NCBI RefSeq assembly: GCF_001722335.1 | Contig: NZ_MIHA01000011.1 | Coordinates: 134,539 to 198,538 of the forward strand | Length of the DNA: 64,000 nucleotides | From: Mycolicibacterium flavescens | GTDB lineage: Bacteria > Actinomycetota > Actinomycetes > Mycobacteriales > Mycobacteriaceae | Reading direction: 5' to 3' | Part shown: positions 1-8,871 of the stretch, piece by piece | Numbering within the stretch: position 1 is the stretch's first letter | How the letters are laid out: the number at the start of each line of letters is the position of its first letter | Program-made: the position numbers and the translations under genes | The notes under the pieces: generated by a model | The model's database searches: none | Told to the model about the DNA's origin: nothing | What the model saw: only the letters and a program-made list of their open reading frames with translations

Positions 1-1340
1 TCGGCGGCCAGGAAACGCTCGGCCTCGCGCATGTCGAGCGTGAAGATCGACGACGACAGCCCCTGCGGCACAGCGTTGTTCATCGCGATAGCCTCGTCGA
101 GGTCGTCGTAGGTCATCACGTAGAGGATCGGGGCGAACGTCTCGGTGTGCACGATCGCGGTCTGCGCGGGCATCCGCACCACCGCCGGAGACACGTAATA
201 CGCCTCGCCGATGTCGTGGCGCTCACCGCCGAGCACCTCGCCGCCGTCGGCGCGGGCCTGTTCGAGCGAGCGCACCATCTCCCGGTAGGACGCCTCGTGG
301 ATCAGCGGGCCGACCAGCGTGCCGTCGGCGGCCGGATCACCCACCGGCAGTTGCCGGTAGGCGTCGGCGACCCGGCGCACCACCTCGTCGGCGATCGACG
401 AGTGCACGATCAGCCGGCGCAATGTGGTGCACCGCTGCCCGGCGGTGCCCGCGGCGGAGAACACGATCGCGCGCACGGCCAGGTCCAGATCGGCCGACGG
501 CGTGACGATCGCGGCGTTGTTGCCGCCGAGTTCGAGCAGCACCTTGCCGAACCGCTGCGCCACCCGGGGTCCGACCTGCTGGCCCATCCGCACCGAACCC
601 GTCGCGCTCAGCAGCGCGACCCGCGGGTCGTCGACGAGCCGCTCGCCCACGTCGCGACCGCCCTGGACCAGCCGGCTCACCTCGCGCGGCGCGCCGACAT
701 CGGTTGCGGCGCGCTCGATCAGCGCCTGACACGCCAGCGCGGTCAACGGCGTCAGCTCCGACGGCTTCCACACCACGGTGTCACCGCACACCAGCGCCAC
801 CGCGGTGTTCCACGCCCACACCGCGACCGGAAAGTTGAACGCGGTGATCACACCGACCACACCGAGCGGATGCCAGTTCTCCATCAGCCGGTGCCCCGGG
901 CGCTCGGAGGCGATCGTCCTGCCGTACAGCTGCCGCGACAGCCCGACCGCGAACTGGCAGACGTCGATCATCTCCTGCACCTCGCCGAGCGCCTCGGAGG
1001 TGATCTTGCCCGCCTCGAGCGTCACCAGCGTCGCCAGGTCGGCCTTGTGTTCGACCAGCAGTTCGCCGAGCCGGGCGACCAGTGCCCCGCGCACCGGCGC
1101 CGGGGTGGTGCGCCAGGTCGTGAACGCCTGGGCCGCCTGTCCGATCGCCGCATCGGTGTCGTCGACGGTCGATTCGGCGACGCTGAACAACACGTCACCG
1201 GTGATCGGAGTGCTGGCCTGCAGGCCCGGGGCGCCCGGTCCGCCGAGGTCGCCGCGCCACCCGATCGTGGTCAGCGCGTCGCGGGCCTGGGCGCGCAGGC
1301 TGCCGACAGAGGGAAGTACGGGTGTCGTCATGGTGGTCAT
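1..1340 (-). CDS. pcd: Aldehyde dehydrogenase, aminoadipate/piperideine-6-carboxylate type (3' truncated by window edge)
   Basis: NAD(P)-dependent aldehyde dehydrogenase that would oxidise the lysine-derived 6-semialdehyde/piperideine-6-carboxylate to 2-aminoadipate in the cytosol. The reading frame is open from the left edge and begins with MTTMTTPVLP. It contains the NAD-site stretch ITAFNFPVAVWAWN, the catalytic-glutamate motif LELGGNN and the catalytic-cysteine motif GTAGQRCTT. About 446 codons are present; the family is near 495-500 aa, so roughly 50 C-terminal residues lie outside. The ATG overlaps the stop of the upstream DUF1338 gene by 4 bp (ATGA), indicating translational coupling. 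This matches the Rv3292-Rv3293 arrangement of M. tuberculosis. The substrate is inferred from the neighbours. Confidence 0.9.
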   Translation of the reverse strand, partial: MTTMTTPVLPSVGSLRAQARDALTTIGWRGDLGGPGAPGLQASTPITGDVLFSVAESTVDDTDAAIGQAAQAFTTWRTTPAPVRGALVARLGELLVEHKADLATLVTLEAGKITSEALGEVQEMIDVCQFAVGLSRQLYGRTIASERPGHRLMENWHPLGVVGVITAFNFPVAVWAWNTAVALVCGDTVVWKPSELTPLTALACQALIERAATDVGAPREVSRLVQGGRDVGERLVDDPRVALLSATGSVRMGQQVGPRVAQRFGKVLLELGGNNAAIVTPSADLDLAVRAIVFSAAGTAGQRCTTLRRLIVHSSIADEVVRRVADAYRQLPVGDPAADGTLVGPLIHEASYREMVRSLEQARADGGEVLGGERHDIGEAYYVSPAVVRMPAQTAIVHTETFAPILYVMTYDDLDEAIAMNNAVPQGLSSSIFTLDMREAERFLAA

Positions 1341-2566
1341 TGTGCTGCTTTCTCGTAGAGCTCGTAAGGGTCGTTGATGTGGTGGCCGATGCGCGACGCC
1401 ATCCATCCCATCGAGTAGTCGGCCGTGTCGTCGGCGTCGGCGGCCTGCGTCTCGGCGTCGAGGTTCGAGCGGAAGATGCCCGCCGCCGAGGCAGGCAGGA
1501 AGTCCTCGTAGACAACGGGTTTGGCCGGATCTCCGCCGCGGTAGTAGGCCAGGCCCTGCGCGGCGAACTCGGCGTCGGTGCCGGGGAAGTACCGGTCCCA
1601 GACCGCGGCCGGGTCCGGTTCGGCCATCACGGCGTCGTACCGGGCGCGCCCGTCGCGGGTCAGCGCGACGCCGCGCGCCTCGACCTCACCGAAGCGCACG
1701 CGCAGGGTGTCCTCGCGCACGGTGCCGTCCGGGTCGCGGAACCGGCGCGGTTCGGCCAGCGCGCGGAACGACGTCTGCCGCAACAGCACCGCCGGGCCCG
1801 CGGTGCGCGGCGGCCCCTGGATCGCGTCGATCATCGTGATGCCGCGCTCGGTCATCCGGCGGTACAGCTCGTCGATGTCGAGGACCCGCGGGGTGAGGTG
1901 GTTGATGTGGGTGGAGGTGACGCCGGCGATGTCGGCCGCCACCGCGGACACCGCGCTCAATTCGCGGTACCAGCCACGGTCGATCGGTGCGCGCGACAAC
2001 GCGAACGCCGACACCGCGGCCGCGACGAACCGCTCGGCGCGCTGACGGTCGGCGCCACCGTCGGCGGCGATGCGTCGGGCCTCGGCGATCAGGGCGGGGT
2101 CGAACAGCTCCCGCGCGTCGACGAATCGCTCCACCCGGCGCCGCAGCTCGTCGGGGAAGAATCGGGCATCGGCGGTCGCCAGCATCGATGTGAACACCCG
2201 AAACGGGTTGCGGGCCAGCTCATCGGCGTCGGCCGGGCGGAATGCCGTCGACACCACCGGCACCGGAGAGGCCGCGTCGCGCAGGTCGTAAAAGCCCACC
2301 GGGTACATCCCGAACGCCGCGAACAGGTCGGCGACATCGGCGAGCTCGCGGGGACTGCCCACCCGGATCGCGCCGTGCCGTTCGGCGGTCACCCGGTCGA
2401 GGGAACCGAGCCGTTCGGCGTCGGACGACTGCGCGGCGTGGTCGCGGTTCACCGCGGCGGCCACCTCGACCAGGGTGGTGTAGGCAGGCACCTCGGCGCC
2501 GTACATCCGTGACAGCGCGGCGGCGAACTCGGCGCGCAGCTGCCAGGCTTCGACTTGTCGGCTCAT
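1337..2566 (-). CDS. DUF1338 family 2-oxoadipate dioxygenase/decarboxylase (HglS-like)
   Basis: A 409-residue protein of the DUF1338/VOC-fold family. Characterised members (HglS of Pseudomonas putida) convert 2-oxoadipate to 2-hydroxyglutarate with Fe(II). The expected metal ligands are visible: His64 in ERHGAIR, His220/His223 in STHINHLTPR and Glu294 in RFGEVEARG. Arg68, four residues after His64, fits the substrate-binding arginine. I start at the ATG of MSRQVEAW; the open frame extends upstream only into the divergent regulator. The gene is coupled to the aldehyde dehydrogenase by a 4-bp overlap and is divergent from lrp with only 30 bp between start codons. Position and order match Rv3292. 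Its step would follow lysine 6-transamination and semialdehyde oxidation. Confidence 0.85.
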   Translation of the reverse strand: MSRQVEAWQLRAEFAAALSRMYGAEVPAYTTLVEVAAAVNRDHAAQSSDAERLGSLDRVTAERHGAIRVGSPRELADVADLFAAFGMYPVGFYDLRDAASPVPVVSTAFRPADADELARNPFRVFTSMLATADARFFPDELRRRVERFVDARELFDPALIAEARRIAADGGADRQRAERFVAAAVSAFALSRAPIDRGWYRELSAVSAVAADIAGVTSTHINHLTPRVLDIDELYRRMTERGITMIDAIQGPPRTAGPAVLLRQTSFRALAEPRRFRDPDGTVREDTLRVRFGEVEARGVALTRDGRARYDAVMAEPDPAAVWDRYFPGTDAEFAAQGLAYYRGGDPAKPVVYEDFLPASAAGIFRSNLDAETQAADADDTADYSMGWMASRIGHHINDPYELYEKAAQ

Positions 2567-2596
2567 CGCGGCCACCGCCTCCGATACAGTGCCGCC

Positions 2597-3076
2597 ATGC
2601 CTGAAGCCGACGGCGCCGGTCGAGCACCGGTCGACCTCGACGAGATCGACCGGACCCTGGCGCGCGAGCTGATCGCCGACGGCCGTGCCACGCTGGCCCA
2701 CCTCGCCGCGACCGCCGGGTTGTCGGTGTCGGCGGTGCAGTCGCGGGTGCGCCGTCTCGAGGCGCGCGGCGTCGTCACCGGGTACTCGGCGCGGATCGAC
2801 CCGGAAGCTGTCGGCAACATGCTGTCGGCGTTCGTGGCCATCTCTCCTCTGGACCCCTCTCAACCCGACGATGCGCCCGCGCGCCTCGAACACATCGAGG
2901 CCATCGAGTCGTGTCACTCGGTGGCCGGCGACGAAAGCTATGTCCTGCTCGTGCGCGTCGAGTCGGCGCGGGCGCTCGAGCACCTGTTGCAGCGGATTCG
3001 CACCGCCGCCAACGTGCGCACCCGAAGCACGATCATCCTACAGACTTTTTACGAGCGTCGCGATTTCATACCGTAA
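2597..3076 (+). CDS. lrpA: Lrp/AsnC family transcriptional regulator
   Basis: A 159-residue Lrp/AsnC regulator. The N-terminal winged helix-turn-helix is at about residues 15-65 (LAATAGLSVSAVQSRVRRLE) and a RAM-type ligand-binding and oligomerisation domain follows, ending in STIILQTFYERRDFIP. It sits immediately upstream of lat in the same direction and is divergent from the DUF1338-pcd operon, as Rv3291c is in M. tuberculosis. It is the obvious local regulator of lysine catabolism, sensing amino acids. The ATG at 2597 was chosen because the protein then starts as in the family; the open frame extends slightly upstream. The 30-bp divergent spacer implies overlapping promoters. Confidence 0.93.
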   Translation: MPEADGAGRAPVDLDEIDRTLARELIADGRATLAHLAATAGLSVSAVQSRVRRLEARGVVTGYSARIDPEAVGNMLSAFVAISPLDPSQPDDAPARLEHIEAIESCHSVAGDESYVLLVRVESARALEHLLQRIRTAANVRTRSTIILQTFYERRDFIP

Positions 3077-3108
3077 AATCTACGGTCAGATAGCCAGCTG
3101 ACCGTAAA
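3070..3108. promoter_or_regulatory. Candidate Lrp operator cluster upstream of lat
   Basis: Between lrp and lat lies a perfect inverted repeat, ACGGTCAG-N8-CTGACCGT (3082-3105). A direct repeat ACCGTAAA occurs at 3070-3077 and again at 3101-3108, exactly 31 bp apart, about three helical turns. The region is markedly more AT-rich than its surroundings. Phased half-sites of this kind suit an Lrp octamer that wraps DNA. The assignment to Lrp is inferred from position only. Confidence 0.6.
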
Positions 3109-3128
3109 GATTCTGTTAGCATGGCGGT

Positions 3129-4482
<1,354 letters not shown>

Positions 4483-4490
<8 letters not shown>

Positions 4491-5040
4491 CCTCGGGTGC
4501 CGGTTCCACCAGGCGCCGGATCGTCGACCGCAGTCGCGGAAGTTCAGCGCCGCCGACCAGTTCGCAACCGTGCCGTTCGGCGAGTCTTCTTGCCGCCGGG
4601 GTGAATTCGTGGTTGGTCACCACCATGGTGCGGGCGCAGTCCTGCATCGGCGCGCCGGCGACCACTTCCTGCACCGCGGCGGCGCCGACCGGGCGGGCCT
4701 GGCGTTTGCACTGGATGGCGAGCCGGTTCGGGCGCTTGCCGACGATGATGTCGACGCCCCAGTCGCCGGTCACCGCGGTCATGATCACCGGAACCCCGCA
4801 GGAGCGCGCGACCCGCGCCACGTAGTCCTCGAACTCGGTGCCCGACATCGCGGCGGTGGCGTCGTCGCGCGGCCCCGGGGTCAGGGCGCCGACGAACGCT
4901 CCGGCCAGAAATCGCGGCACCGCGACGAGCATCGCCGGGGTCAGGGCCGCGATCAGCAGACAGTGCTGCGGCGCGAGACCCGCCGACCAGGCCACCGCGC
5001 CGGCGGCGACAGCCGTCACCACCAGGACCCTGATCCTCAC
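4483..5040 (-). CDS. Membrane-anchored restriction-endonuclease-fold (Mrr_cat-like) protein
   Basis: About 185 residues. The N-terminus has two hydrophobic segments, then a PD-(D/E)XK-type domain. Visible motifs are GTEFEDYVA, the catalytic aspartate region GDWGVDIIV and the QxK motif in LAIQCKR, all typical of Mrr-type nuclease domains. Start codon is uncertain. I favour GTG at 5040 because a TAGCAT -10-like hexamer ends 7 nt upstream, which would give a leaderless transcript; GTG 5070 is an alternative. No methyltransferase or specificity subunit is nearby, so a classic restriction system is not indicated. Membrane-tethered DNA handling or defence is possible but unproven. Confidence 0.7.
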
Positions 5041-5202
5041 CCGCCGAATGCTAGGGCGCGACTCCGACACCGCGGTTGCACGGACCCCGCAGAGCAAACC
5101 AGGCGGTGGAGTGCAAGGTTCACGTTTACCCGGTGGGTCGGCAGGGAAGTCTTTTTCGCGTCATCGCCGCCGCCCCTGGGCAGCAAAGCCGGAAGAGAAC
5201 TC

Positions 5203-5601
5203 GTGTACCAGACCCCCAGCCCACTGCGCACCGTCGACACCTCGCTGCCCGGCGGAGTCCGCGACCGCGACGGCCTGCGGGACGCCGCCCGGATGGCGCT
5301 CGGAGTCGCGGGCCTGGGCGCGCTGATGCTGATCACCGCGATGTTGTGGGTCAGCACCTGTCAGGGCGCGACGGCCGACACGGTCGCCTGCGGCCCGGCG
5401 CAGCGCACCCTGCTCGCGCTCGCGGCGCCGACGGTGCTGGCGCTCGGCGGATGCCGCGCGCTGTTCCGCGCCCTGCAGGCGTGGCGGCGCGGTCAGCCGT
5501 CGTACGCGTGCCACGGTGCCGGCTGGCTTCTGCTGACGTCGGCGCTGCTGGTCCTGACCACCAGCATGCTGCCGCTCACCGGATCGGCGGTGTTCCCGTG
5601 A
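5203..5601 (+). CDS. Small membrane protein, Rv3289c-like
   Basis: 132 residues starting at GTG 5203, with a good ribosome site (GGAAG, 7 nt upstream). Three hydrophobic segments are visible, around residues 31-51, 65-85 and 108-125, separated by a loop with two cysteines (STCQGATADTVACGP). In M. tuberculosis a similar-length membrane protein, Rv3289c, lies between lat and usfY, and this gene has the same position. The stop overlaps the GTG of the next gene (GTGA), so the two are translationally coupled. Function is unknown; proximity to usfY-rsbW-sigF suggests a link to SigF stress physiology. Confidence 0.75.
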   Translation: MYQTPSPLRTVDTSLPGGVRDRDGLRDAARMALGVAGLGALMLITAMLWVSTCQGATADTVACGPAQRTLLALAAPTVLALGGCRALFRALQAWRRGQPSYACHGAGWLLLTSALLVLTTSMLPLTGSAVFP

Positions 5602-6212
5602 GCGCGCCGCTGACCGCGGTCGCGCTGGTGTGCAGCCTCAAACCCAGCCCGGCGGAGTCGAGCAGCGCGCTGATGGCCGAGCACATCTGCGAGAACCTGC
5701 GCAGCGCGGGAGTCCAGACGGAGTCGGTGCGGTGCGTGGACTACGCGATCGCGCCGGGCGTGGAGGCCGACATGGGCGACGGCGACGAGTGGCCGCAGAT
5801 CCGCGAAAAGCTGCTCGGCGCCGACATCCTGGTGTTGACGACGCCGATCTGGCTGGGCCACCCGTGCAGCGTCACCCAGCGTGTGCTCGAGCGCCTCGAC
5901 GCGGAGCTGTCGAACACCGACGACGACGGTCGGCCGGTGATGGTGGGCAAGGTCGCCGTCGTCGGGGTGGTCGGCAACGAGGACGGCGCGCACAAGGTGA
6001 TCGCCGACTGCTTCCAGGGACTCAACGACATCGGCTACACGATCCCGGCCCAGGGCGGCACCTACTGGACCGGCGAGGCGATGCAGAGCACGGACTACAA
6101 GGACCTCGACGAGGTGCCCGAACCGGTCGCGTCGACGACCGCGGCGCTGGCGCGCAACGCCGCCTACCTCGCCGCCGCGCTACGCACCGGTCGATATCCG
6201 TCCTACCAGTGA
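5598..6212 (+). CDS. Flavodoxin-like NAD(P)H:FMN reductase family protein
   Basis: 204 residues with a flavodoxin-like fold. The N-terminal strand and phosphate-binding loop are LVCSLKPSPAESSSALM, then LGADILVLTTPIWLGHPCSVTQRVLERLD, the typical FMN-contact region of the FMN_red/NADPH-dependent reductase group, and VVGVVGNEDGAHKVIADC. It would bind FMN and reduce small substrates or quinones in the cytosol. It begins at GTG 5598, overlapping the stop of the preceding membrane-protein gene. Its 3' end is followed by a SigF-like promoter for usfY. Confidence 0.8.
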   Translation: MSAPLTAVALVCSLKPSPAESSSALMAEHICENLRSAGVQTESVRCVDYAIAPGVEADMGDGDEWPQIREKLLGADILVLTTPIWLGHPCSVTQRVLERLDAELSNTDDDGRPVMVGKVAVVGVVGNEDGAHKVIADCFQGLNDIGYTIPAQGGTYWTGEAMQSTDYKDLDEVPEPVASTTAALARNAAYLAAALRTGRYPSYQ

Positions 6213-6228
6213 CGTTCCCGCGCTGTCC

Positions 6229-6253
6229 GTTTCCGTTACGGCGCAGCGGGGTA
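6229..6253 (+). promoter_or_regulatory. SigF-type promoter upstream of usfY
   Basis: GTTT at 6229-6232 and GGGTA at 6249-6253 are separated by exactly 16 bp, matching the mycobacterial SigF consensus (GTTT-N15/17-GGGTA). The predicted transcription start lies about 50 bp upstream of the usfY ATG. Confidence 0.75.
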
Positions 6254-6312
6254 GATCTACCGTTGTGACATGCCCGCCACACGGGTGGAGGTATGCCGAG
6301 AGAGGAGTACCG

Positions 6313-6633
6313 ATGAAAACCCCGAATGACCCCGTAGACCACGCGAGGACGACGCGGCCGCACGCGGGGGAGTCGATGAAAGACACCAAGAACATGCCCG
6401 GTCTGATCGTGATCGGGGTGTCGCTGGTGCTGTTCGTCTCGGCGCTGGCGGCTCATGCGACCAACCACCACAGCGTCGGTATCGGCCTGGGTAGCGGGTC
6501 GGCGGTCCTGCTCCTGATCGGCGGCGGCTGGCTGCTGGCCGAGCACATGCGGGTCCGCAAGATCGAAGAGCGTTGGTATGCCGAGCATCCCGACGCCGAG
6601 CGGCAACAGCCCAGCCGACAGAGAAGCCGGTAA
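6313..6633 (+). CDS. usfY: UsfY-like membrane protein
   Basis: 106 residues. A short hydrophilic N-terminus precedes two hydrophobic segments (LIVIGVSLVLFVSALAAHA and SGSAVLLLIGGGWLLAEHM) and a basic tail. ATG 6313 has a strong AGAGGAG ribosome site; the frame is open further upstream but without a better start. Position between the Rv3289c-like gene and sigF corresponds to UsfY (Rv3288c). Here, unlike in M. tuberculosis, it is separated from rsbW-sigF by about 3.5 kb of inserted genes. A SigF-type promoter lies upstream, so expression in stress or stationary phase is likely. Biochemical role is unknown. Confidence 0.8.
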   Translation: MKTPNDPVDHARTTRPHAGESMKDTKNMPGLIVIGVSLVLFVSALAAHATNHHSVGIGLGSGSAVLLLIGGGWLLAEHMRVRKIEERWYAEHPDAERQQPSRQRSR

Positions 6634-6645
6634 GGAGACAATGAA

Positions 6646-6671
6646 AAAGCCCAGCCGATCGGCTGGGCTTT
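6646..6671. terminator. Bidirectional terminator between usfY and the CsbD-like gene
   Basis: A perfect 26-bp palindrome with arms AAAGCCCAGCCGA and TCGGCTGGGCTTT, flanked by an A-run on one side and a T-run on the other. It lies between two converging genes and can act on both strands. Confidence 0.85.
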
Positions 6672-6687
6672 CTCGTTGGGCGAGAGC

Positions 6688-6924
6688 TTACTGCTCGGAT
6701 TCCTGCCGCTTCTCTGCGGCCTTGGCGCCGGCGCGAGCGGACTCCGCCTCGGCTTCCTTGCGAGCGGCGTCCTGCTGGGCGTCGGCCTTGTCCTGCTGGG
6801 CCTTGCCCTCGCGAACCATGTCGTCACGTCCGGTGACTGTGCCGACCGTCTCCTTGGCTTTGCCCTTGACGTCCTCGACGACGCCCTTGATGCCTTCTTC
6901 GGGCCCACTGTTCTTCTCGGTCAT
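6688..6924 (-). CDS. CsbD-like general stress protein
   Basis: 78 residues: a small, highly charged, alanine/lysine/glutamate-rich protein. Its first half has the CsbD pattern (EEGIKGVVEDVKGKAKETVG). The C-terminal half is a predicted charged helix. CsbD proteins are alternative-sigma-factor-controlled stress proteins of unknown function. ATG 6924 is preceded by GGAAAGGTGAGC as ribosome site; the open frame extends upstream without a better start. A weak SigF-like site lies upstream on the same strand. Location beside sigF supports membership of that regulon. Confidence 0.85.
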   Translation of the reverse strand: MTEKNSGPEEGIKGVVEDVKGKAKETVGTVTGRDDMVREGKAQQDKADAQQDAARKEAEAESARAGAKAAEKRQESEQ

Positions 6925-6987
6925 GCTCACCTTTCCGCGATGCTGGATCGGTATCACCCGGGGAATCTCCCCGCGCTGCACAGCGGA

Positions 6988-7012
6988 TTCCCGAGGCCCC
7001 GAGCGACTAAAC
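6988..7012 (-). promoter_or_regulatory. Possible SigF-like promoter for the CsbD-like gene
   Basis: On the minus strand GTTT (7012-7009) is 16 bp from GGGAA (6992-6988). The -10 departs from GGGTA at one base. It lies about 65 bp upstream of the start codon. This is a weaker match than the other SigF-like sites in the locus. Confidence 0.4.
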
Positions 7013-7028
7013 GTCGGCCGGAGCGGGC

Positions 7029-7232
7029 TCAGTCGTCGGGCAGGTCGTCGTCCGGGTCGAGCTCGACGGTCTCGAGCTGTTCCTGCCAGTCGGCGGGCGA
7101 GACCTCAAGCGGCGGGTTGTCACTCGGACCCGCGGCGGCCTCCTCGTCGATCGGCGCCTCGCTGCGCTCGCGCAGCTGCTCCACCGCATCGGCGACGGGG
7201 ACCTCATCGGGAAGTTCCGGGGTCGGTTGCAT
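7029..7232 (-). CDS. Small acidic hypothetical protein
   Basis: 67 residues, very acidic (ends LDPDDDLPDD), with no hydrophobic segment and no recognised domain. It is likely intrinsically disordered. ATG 7232 lies just downstream of a GTTT-N16-GGCTAT element, so the message would start very near the start codon. The gene is probably real because of its strongly biased acidic composition, promoter match and position among SigF-linked genes. Function is unknown. Confidence 0.6.
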   Translation of the reverse strand: MQPTPELPDEVPVADAVEQLRERSEAPIDEEAAAGPSDNPPLEVSPADWQEQLETVELDPDDDLPDD

Positions 7233-7241
7233 ACCGAAACG

Positions 7242-7267
7242 ATAGCCGGGATTGCCGGATGCGAAAC
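7242..7267 (-). promoter_or_regulatory. SigF-like promoter for the small acidic protein gene
   Basis: Minus strand GTTT (7267-7264), 16-bp spacer, then GGCTAT (7247-7242), one base away from GGGTAT. The -10 ends 9 bp before the ATG, implying a leaderless or near-leaderless transcript. Confidence 0.5.
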
Positions 7268-7337
7268 GACGCGCACCGCGTCAATCCGCCGAGCGAAGGG
7301 CGCGCGGTTCACTAAACGAAGAGTCGTCGGGAGCGCC

Positions 7338-7362
7338 GTTTTGCCGGAGAAGCGCTCGGGTA
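7338..7362 (+). promoter_or_regulatory. SigF-type promoter upstream of the GT4 glycosyltransferase
   Basis: GTTT at 7338-7341, 16-bp spacer, GGGTA at 7358-7362: a perfect match to the mycobacterial SigF consensus. It precedes a long leader of about 230 nt before the glycosyltransferase start. The rest of the 7233-7598 gap shows only a possible leader ORF. Confidence 0.7.
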
Positions 7363-7372
7363 GGCGACCGGT

Positions 7373-7477
7373 ATGCCGGTCTCGACCCCTGTCCGCACGC
7401 TGCTGAACTGCCGTGTCGGCAGGTATTGGCCGGCGTCGTGCGCCGCCGGCCCGCACCGCGCTGTGAGGTTGCTGTGA
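7373..7477 (+). CDS. Possible leaderless 34-codon upstream ORF
   Basis: An ATG lies 11 bp after the SigF-type -10, close to the expected transcription start. The 34-codon frame begins MPVSTPVRTLLNCR and ends at TGA 7475-7477. There is no ribosome site, which fits leaderless translation, common in mycobacteria. No family is recognised and high-GC DNA yields such frames by chance. It may be a regulatory leader peptide for the glycosyltransferase or nothing. Confidence 0.25.
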   Translation: MPVSTPVRTLLNCRVGRYWPASCAAGPHRAVRLL

Positions 7478-7598
7478 ACGCGGCCCGTTCGGCGGCAATT
7501 GGCCTCGGGCGCAGGGGGTTCCGCCAGGCATCTGGTGGCCCTGCGACGGACGTCGCTCGGCCCGCCCGCCCGATGACGCGAACGAGAGGAGGATGCCG

Positions 7599-8822
7599 AT
7601 GAAGATCGCGATGGTGTCCGAACACGCGAGCCCGCTGGCGGCGCTTGGCGGAGTCGACGCCGGCGGCCAGAACGTGCACGTTGCCGAGCTCTCGGCGGCC
7701 TTGACGCGCAGAGGTCACCAGGTCAACGTCTACACCCGTCGCGACGACCCTGCGCTGCCCGAGCGGGTGCACACGCCGCACGGCTACACGGTGGTGCATG
7801 TCCCGGCCGGTCCGGCCGAACAGCTGCCCAAGGATGAACTGCTCGGCTACATGGGCCCGTTCGCGCGGTTCCTCGACACCGAGTGGGCTGTCGAGCGGCC
7901 CGACGTCGCGCACGCGCACTTCTGGATGTCCGGTGTCGCAACACAATTGGTGGCCCGGCACCTGGACATTCCTGCCGTGCAGACGTTTCACGGGCTCGGT
8001 GTGGTCAAGCGCCGGAATCAGGGCGCCCAGGACAGCAGCCCGCCGGATCGGTCACACCTGGAGGCTGCGGTGGCGCGCACGGCCACCTGGGTGGCGGCGA
8101 CGTGCACCGACGAGATGTTCGAGCTGATGCGGATGGGCTGCAAGCGCGACCGCACGTCGGTGGTGCCCTGCGGTGTCGCTCTCGACCTGTTCAGCCCCGA
8201 CGGTCCGGTGGCACCGCGCACCGACCGTCGCCGCATCGTCTGTGCCGGACGGTTCGTGCCGCGCATGGGATTCGACACCGTCGTGCGCGCGCTGGCGCAT
8301 CTGCCCGCAACCGAACTGGTGATCGCCGGTGGACCCGACGGTGCGGCGGTGCATTCGGACCCCGAGGCGCGCCGGCTGCTGGCGCTGGCCGAACAGCTCG
8401 ACGTCGCCGACCGCCTCCAGCTGTACGGGTCCGTCGCCCGCGCGGACTTGCCCGCGGTGCTGCGGTCGGCGGACGTCGTGGCCTGCACGCCGTGGTACGA
8501 ACCGTTCGGCCTCGTCCCGCTCGAAGCGATGGCGTGCGGTGTGCCGGTGGTGGCGTCGGCGGTGGGAGGCATGCTCGACACCGTCGTGCACGACGTGACC
8601 GGCCTGCTGGTGAAGCCGAAGAACCCCGACGAGCTGGCCAAGGCGGTCAACGACCTGCTGCGCGACGACTTCATGCGGCAGAGCATGGGCGCGTCCGGTC
8701 GCGACCGGGCCCGGGCCAGGTACTCGTGGGACCGGGTCGCCGCCGACACCGAGCGGATCTACGACCGGGTGGTGCCGCACCGGGCGCCCGCGGCGCGGGC
8801 GACGAGCGCGTCGTCGGGATGA
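7599..8822 (+). CDS. GT4-family glycosyltransferase
   Basis: 407 residues with the two-domain GT-B fold. The N-terminal donor-loop signature is ASPLAALGGVDAGGQNVHV, as in sucrose-synthase/SqhpC-like GT4 enzymes. The C-terminal nucleotide-sugar site contains CTPWYEPFGLVPLEAMACG with the E-x7-E glutamates. It probably transfers a hexose to a lipid or small-molecule acceptor in the cytosol. ATG 7599 was chosen over ATG 7593 because GAGAGGAGG ends 6 nt before it. It is preceded by a SigF-type promoter, so it is probably a stress-induced enzyme, distinct from the polysaccharide cluster further on. Acceptor and product are unknown. Confidence 0.85.
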   Translation: MKIAMVSEHASPLAALGGVDAGGQNVHVAELSAALTRRGHQVNVYTRRDDPALPERVHTPHGYTVVHVPAGPAEQLPKDELLGYMGPFARFLDTEWAVERPDVAHAHFWMSGVATQLVARHLDIPAVQTFHGLGVVKRRNQGAQDSSPPDRSHLEAAVARTATWVAATCTDEMFELMRMGCKRDRTSVVPCGVALDLFSPDGPVAPRTDRRRIVCAGRFVPRMGFDTVVRALAHLPATELVIAGGPDGAAVHSDPEARRLLALAEQLDVADRLQLYGSVARADLPAVLRSADVVACTPWYEPFGLVPLEAMACGVPVVASAVGGMLDTVVHDVTGLLVKPKNPDELAKAVNDLLRDDFMRQSMGASGRDRARARYSWDRVAADTERIYDRVVPHRAPAARATSASSG

Positions 8823-8871
8823 TCGCCTCGTTGTCGCCACACCCGCAACCTTGCAACGGAACCCGCTCGGG

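Noticed and set aside
147..1358. 403-codon plus-strand frame opposite the aldehyde dehydrogenase
   Set aside because: It is a His/Arg-rich antisense shadow of a well-supported gene.
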